A stretch of 64,000 nucleotides of DNA, taken from Lyngbya confervoides BDU141951 (GTDB lineage: Bacteria; Cyanobacteriota; Cyanobacteriia; Thermosynechococcales; Thermosynechococcaceae). The notes beneath the pieces are model-generated. The model did not search any database, was not told the DNA's origin, and saw only the letters and a program-made list of their open reading frames with translations. The stretch is from the NCBI RefSeq assembly GCF_000817775.3, contig NZ_JTHE03000079.1, positions 151,805 through 215,804 of the forward strand, in the 5' to 3' direction. Below are positions 63,304 through 64,000 of this stretch, piece by piece (position 1 is the stretch's first letter; each line of letters starts with the position of its first letter). The position numbers and the translations under genes are program-made.

Positions 63304-63777
63304 CATGGAATTTTGGGTCGGAGTTACAGACAATAAATGGTATAATTTCTTGACAGATCTGAGGCCAGATGAAGTTAATTTCTGGCAGCCTAGCGGACCC
63401 CCCCATTAAAAAAAAGAATAGAGCTATTTCTTTTTAAGTTACATAGTCCTCTGAACTATATTGCTGGAGGTGGTTATTTTGTGGACTATACTAATCTGCC
63501 AATTTCACTAGCTTGGGAAGTTTTTGGAGTTCAGAACGGAGTTGACAATTACTCCGAATTTCGACAGAAAATTCTCGATTATAGAGAGTCTCATGGACGA
63601 TTTCGTGGGATTGATCCTGAAATTGGTTGCAGCATATTGTCACAACCCTTCTTCTTTGATCGAGAGGACTGGATTCCCATTCCAGAAGATTGGAAATTAA
63701 ATATCGTCAGAGGAAAAATGGTAACCGTCCCAGGGTCGAACGAAAAAATGAGCGTTTTAGGGTCGCCAGTCGATTAA
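63304..63777 (+). pseudogene. Frameshifted and truncated HNH-endonuclease-family gene
   Basis: The frame from the ATG at 63304 reads MEFWVGVTDNKWYNFLTDLR then PDEVNFWQPSGPP and stops at once after a run of seven C and then eight A residues. In another frame the protein goes on as LFLFKLHSPLNYIAGGGYFV, then LPISLAWEVFG, DPEIGCSILSQPFFF and DWIPIPEDWKLNIVRGK. One more C in the run would join the two. Both pieces are, from memory, the N-terminal domain of a family of HNH-type putative restriction endonucleases. The C-terminal HNH domain is missing; the reading ends in unrelated VLGSPVD. So the gene is broken twice. Confidence 0.7.
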
Positions 63778-63787
63778 GATACAGAGC

Positions 63788-63961
63788 ATGAGTTCTTCGA
63801 TCACCATTGCGGGGATTGACATCCCTCAAGCAGACTGGGATGCAACGCCAGAGAGTGTCAAACTGCTGGTGACAGTGTTGAGTGAGCGATTAGCCCATAT
63901 CGAAGAGCAACTGCACCAAAACTGTAACTACTCAGGCTTAAAAAAATCAGGTCATTTCTGA
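63788..63961 (+). pseudogene. IS66 family transposase fragment
   Basis: A 57-codon frame. DWDATPESVKLLVTVLSERL with HIEEQLHQNC is the leucine-zipper-like N-terminus of IS66 transposases (family consensus roughly ATPESVxxLVxxLxERIxxLEE, then xNSxNSSKPPS). After HQNC the match ends abruptly and an unrelated tail NYSGLKKSGHF runs to a stop. The gene is therefore a fragment, cut near 63925, perhaps by another insertion whose remainder lies outside the window. Confidence 0.7.
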
Positions 63962-64000
63962 AGATTGCGAAAAGAGGAGATAAGCTAGTTTTGCAAGACA

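Noticed and set aside
1..64000. CRISPR arrays, tRNA or rRNA genes
   Set aside because: No regularly spaced repeats with unique spacers, no tRNA-like T-arm with cloverleaf and no rRNA sequence were recognised by eye. A dedicated search could still find a tRNA.

Overview
The window comes from a cyanobacterium. The evidence is the recurring HIP1 octamer GCGATCGC, an inorganic-carbon uptake gene set, a flavodiiron operon, rpaB, a PGR5-type gene and several cyanobacterial small proteins. Genes are dense, on both strands and mostly in short operons. I cannot name the species. The flv4-flv2 operon and the inducible NDH-1MS genes point to a beta-cyanobacterium, probably freshwater or terrestrial.

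Layout. Positions 1-5.5 kb: a partial SDR, a cytosolic GH13 alpha-amylase, and an RppA/RppB-type two-component pair followed by a secreted OB-fold protein. 5.9-12 kb: a PAP2 phosphatase, then a leftward row of YqhA-like membrane protein, CHAT protease and nSTAND1 NTPase that looks like a conflict or cell-death module, then a macro-domain hydrolase. 12.4-17.6 kb: dienelactone hydrolase, Ser/Thr kinase, two little-known proteins and a secreted metallophosphatase.

17.6-34.7 kb is the core of the window, a low-CO2 acclimation supercluster. It contains ndhF3-ndhD3-cupA-cupS (inducible NDH-1MS CO2 uptake), cmpABCD (bicarbonate ABC importer, favoured over nitrate from CmpA residues) and, divergent from cmp, flv4-(sll0218-like)-flv2 (photoprotection under low carbon). 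The regions upstream of ndhF3 and of cmpA/flv4 share an almost identical 15-bp element, and the ndhF3 region also carries an NdhR/CcmR-like site. These genes concentrate CO2 and bicarbonate and vent excess electrons when carbon is short.

34.7-54.9 kb is mostly housekeeping: phosphohexomutase, a REC-PAS-GGDEF-EAL protein, a devC-devA-hpnA operon, MltA, an AI-2E family permease, an AMIN/beta-lactamase-fold fusion, an epimerase, rpaB, a CofE-like protein, NUDIX and PepSY-like proteins. A roughly 1-kb gene-free stretch near 39 kb holds tandem and inverted repeats. 55.2-61.4 kb: an RND efflux pair, pgr5 with a triple HLR1-like repeat just upstream, and a methyltransferase.

61.5-64 kb is a decaying accessory island: a truncated helicase/restriction gene, a Uma2 nuclease, an orphan antitoxin-like gene, a frameshifted and truncated HNH-type gene and an IS66 transposase fragment.
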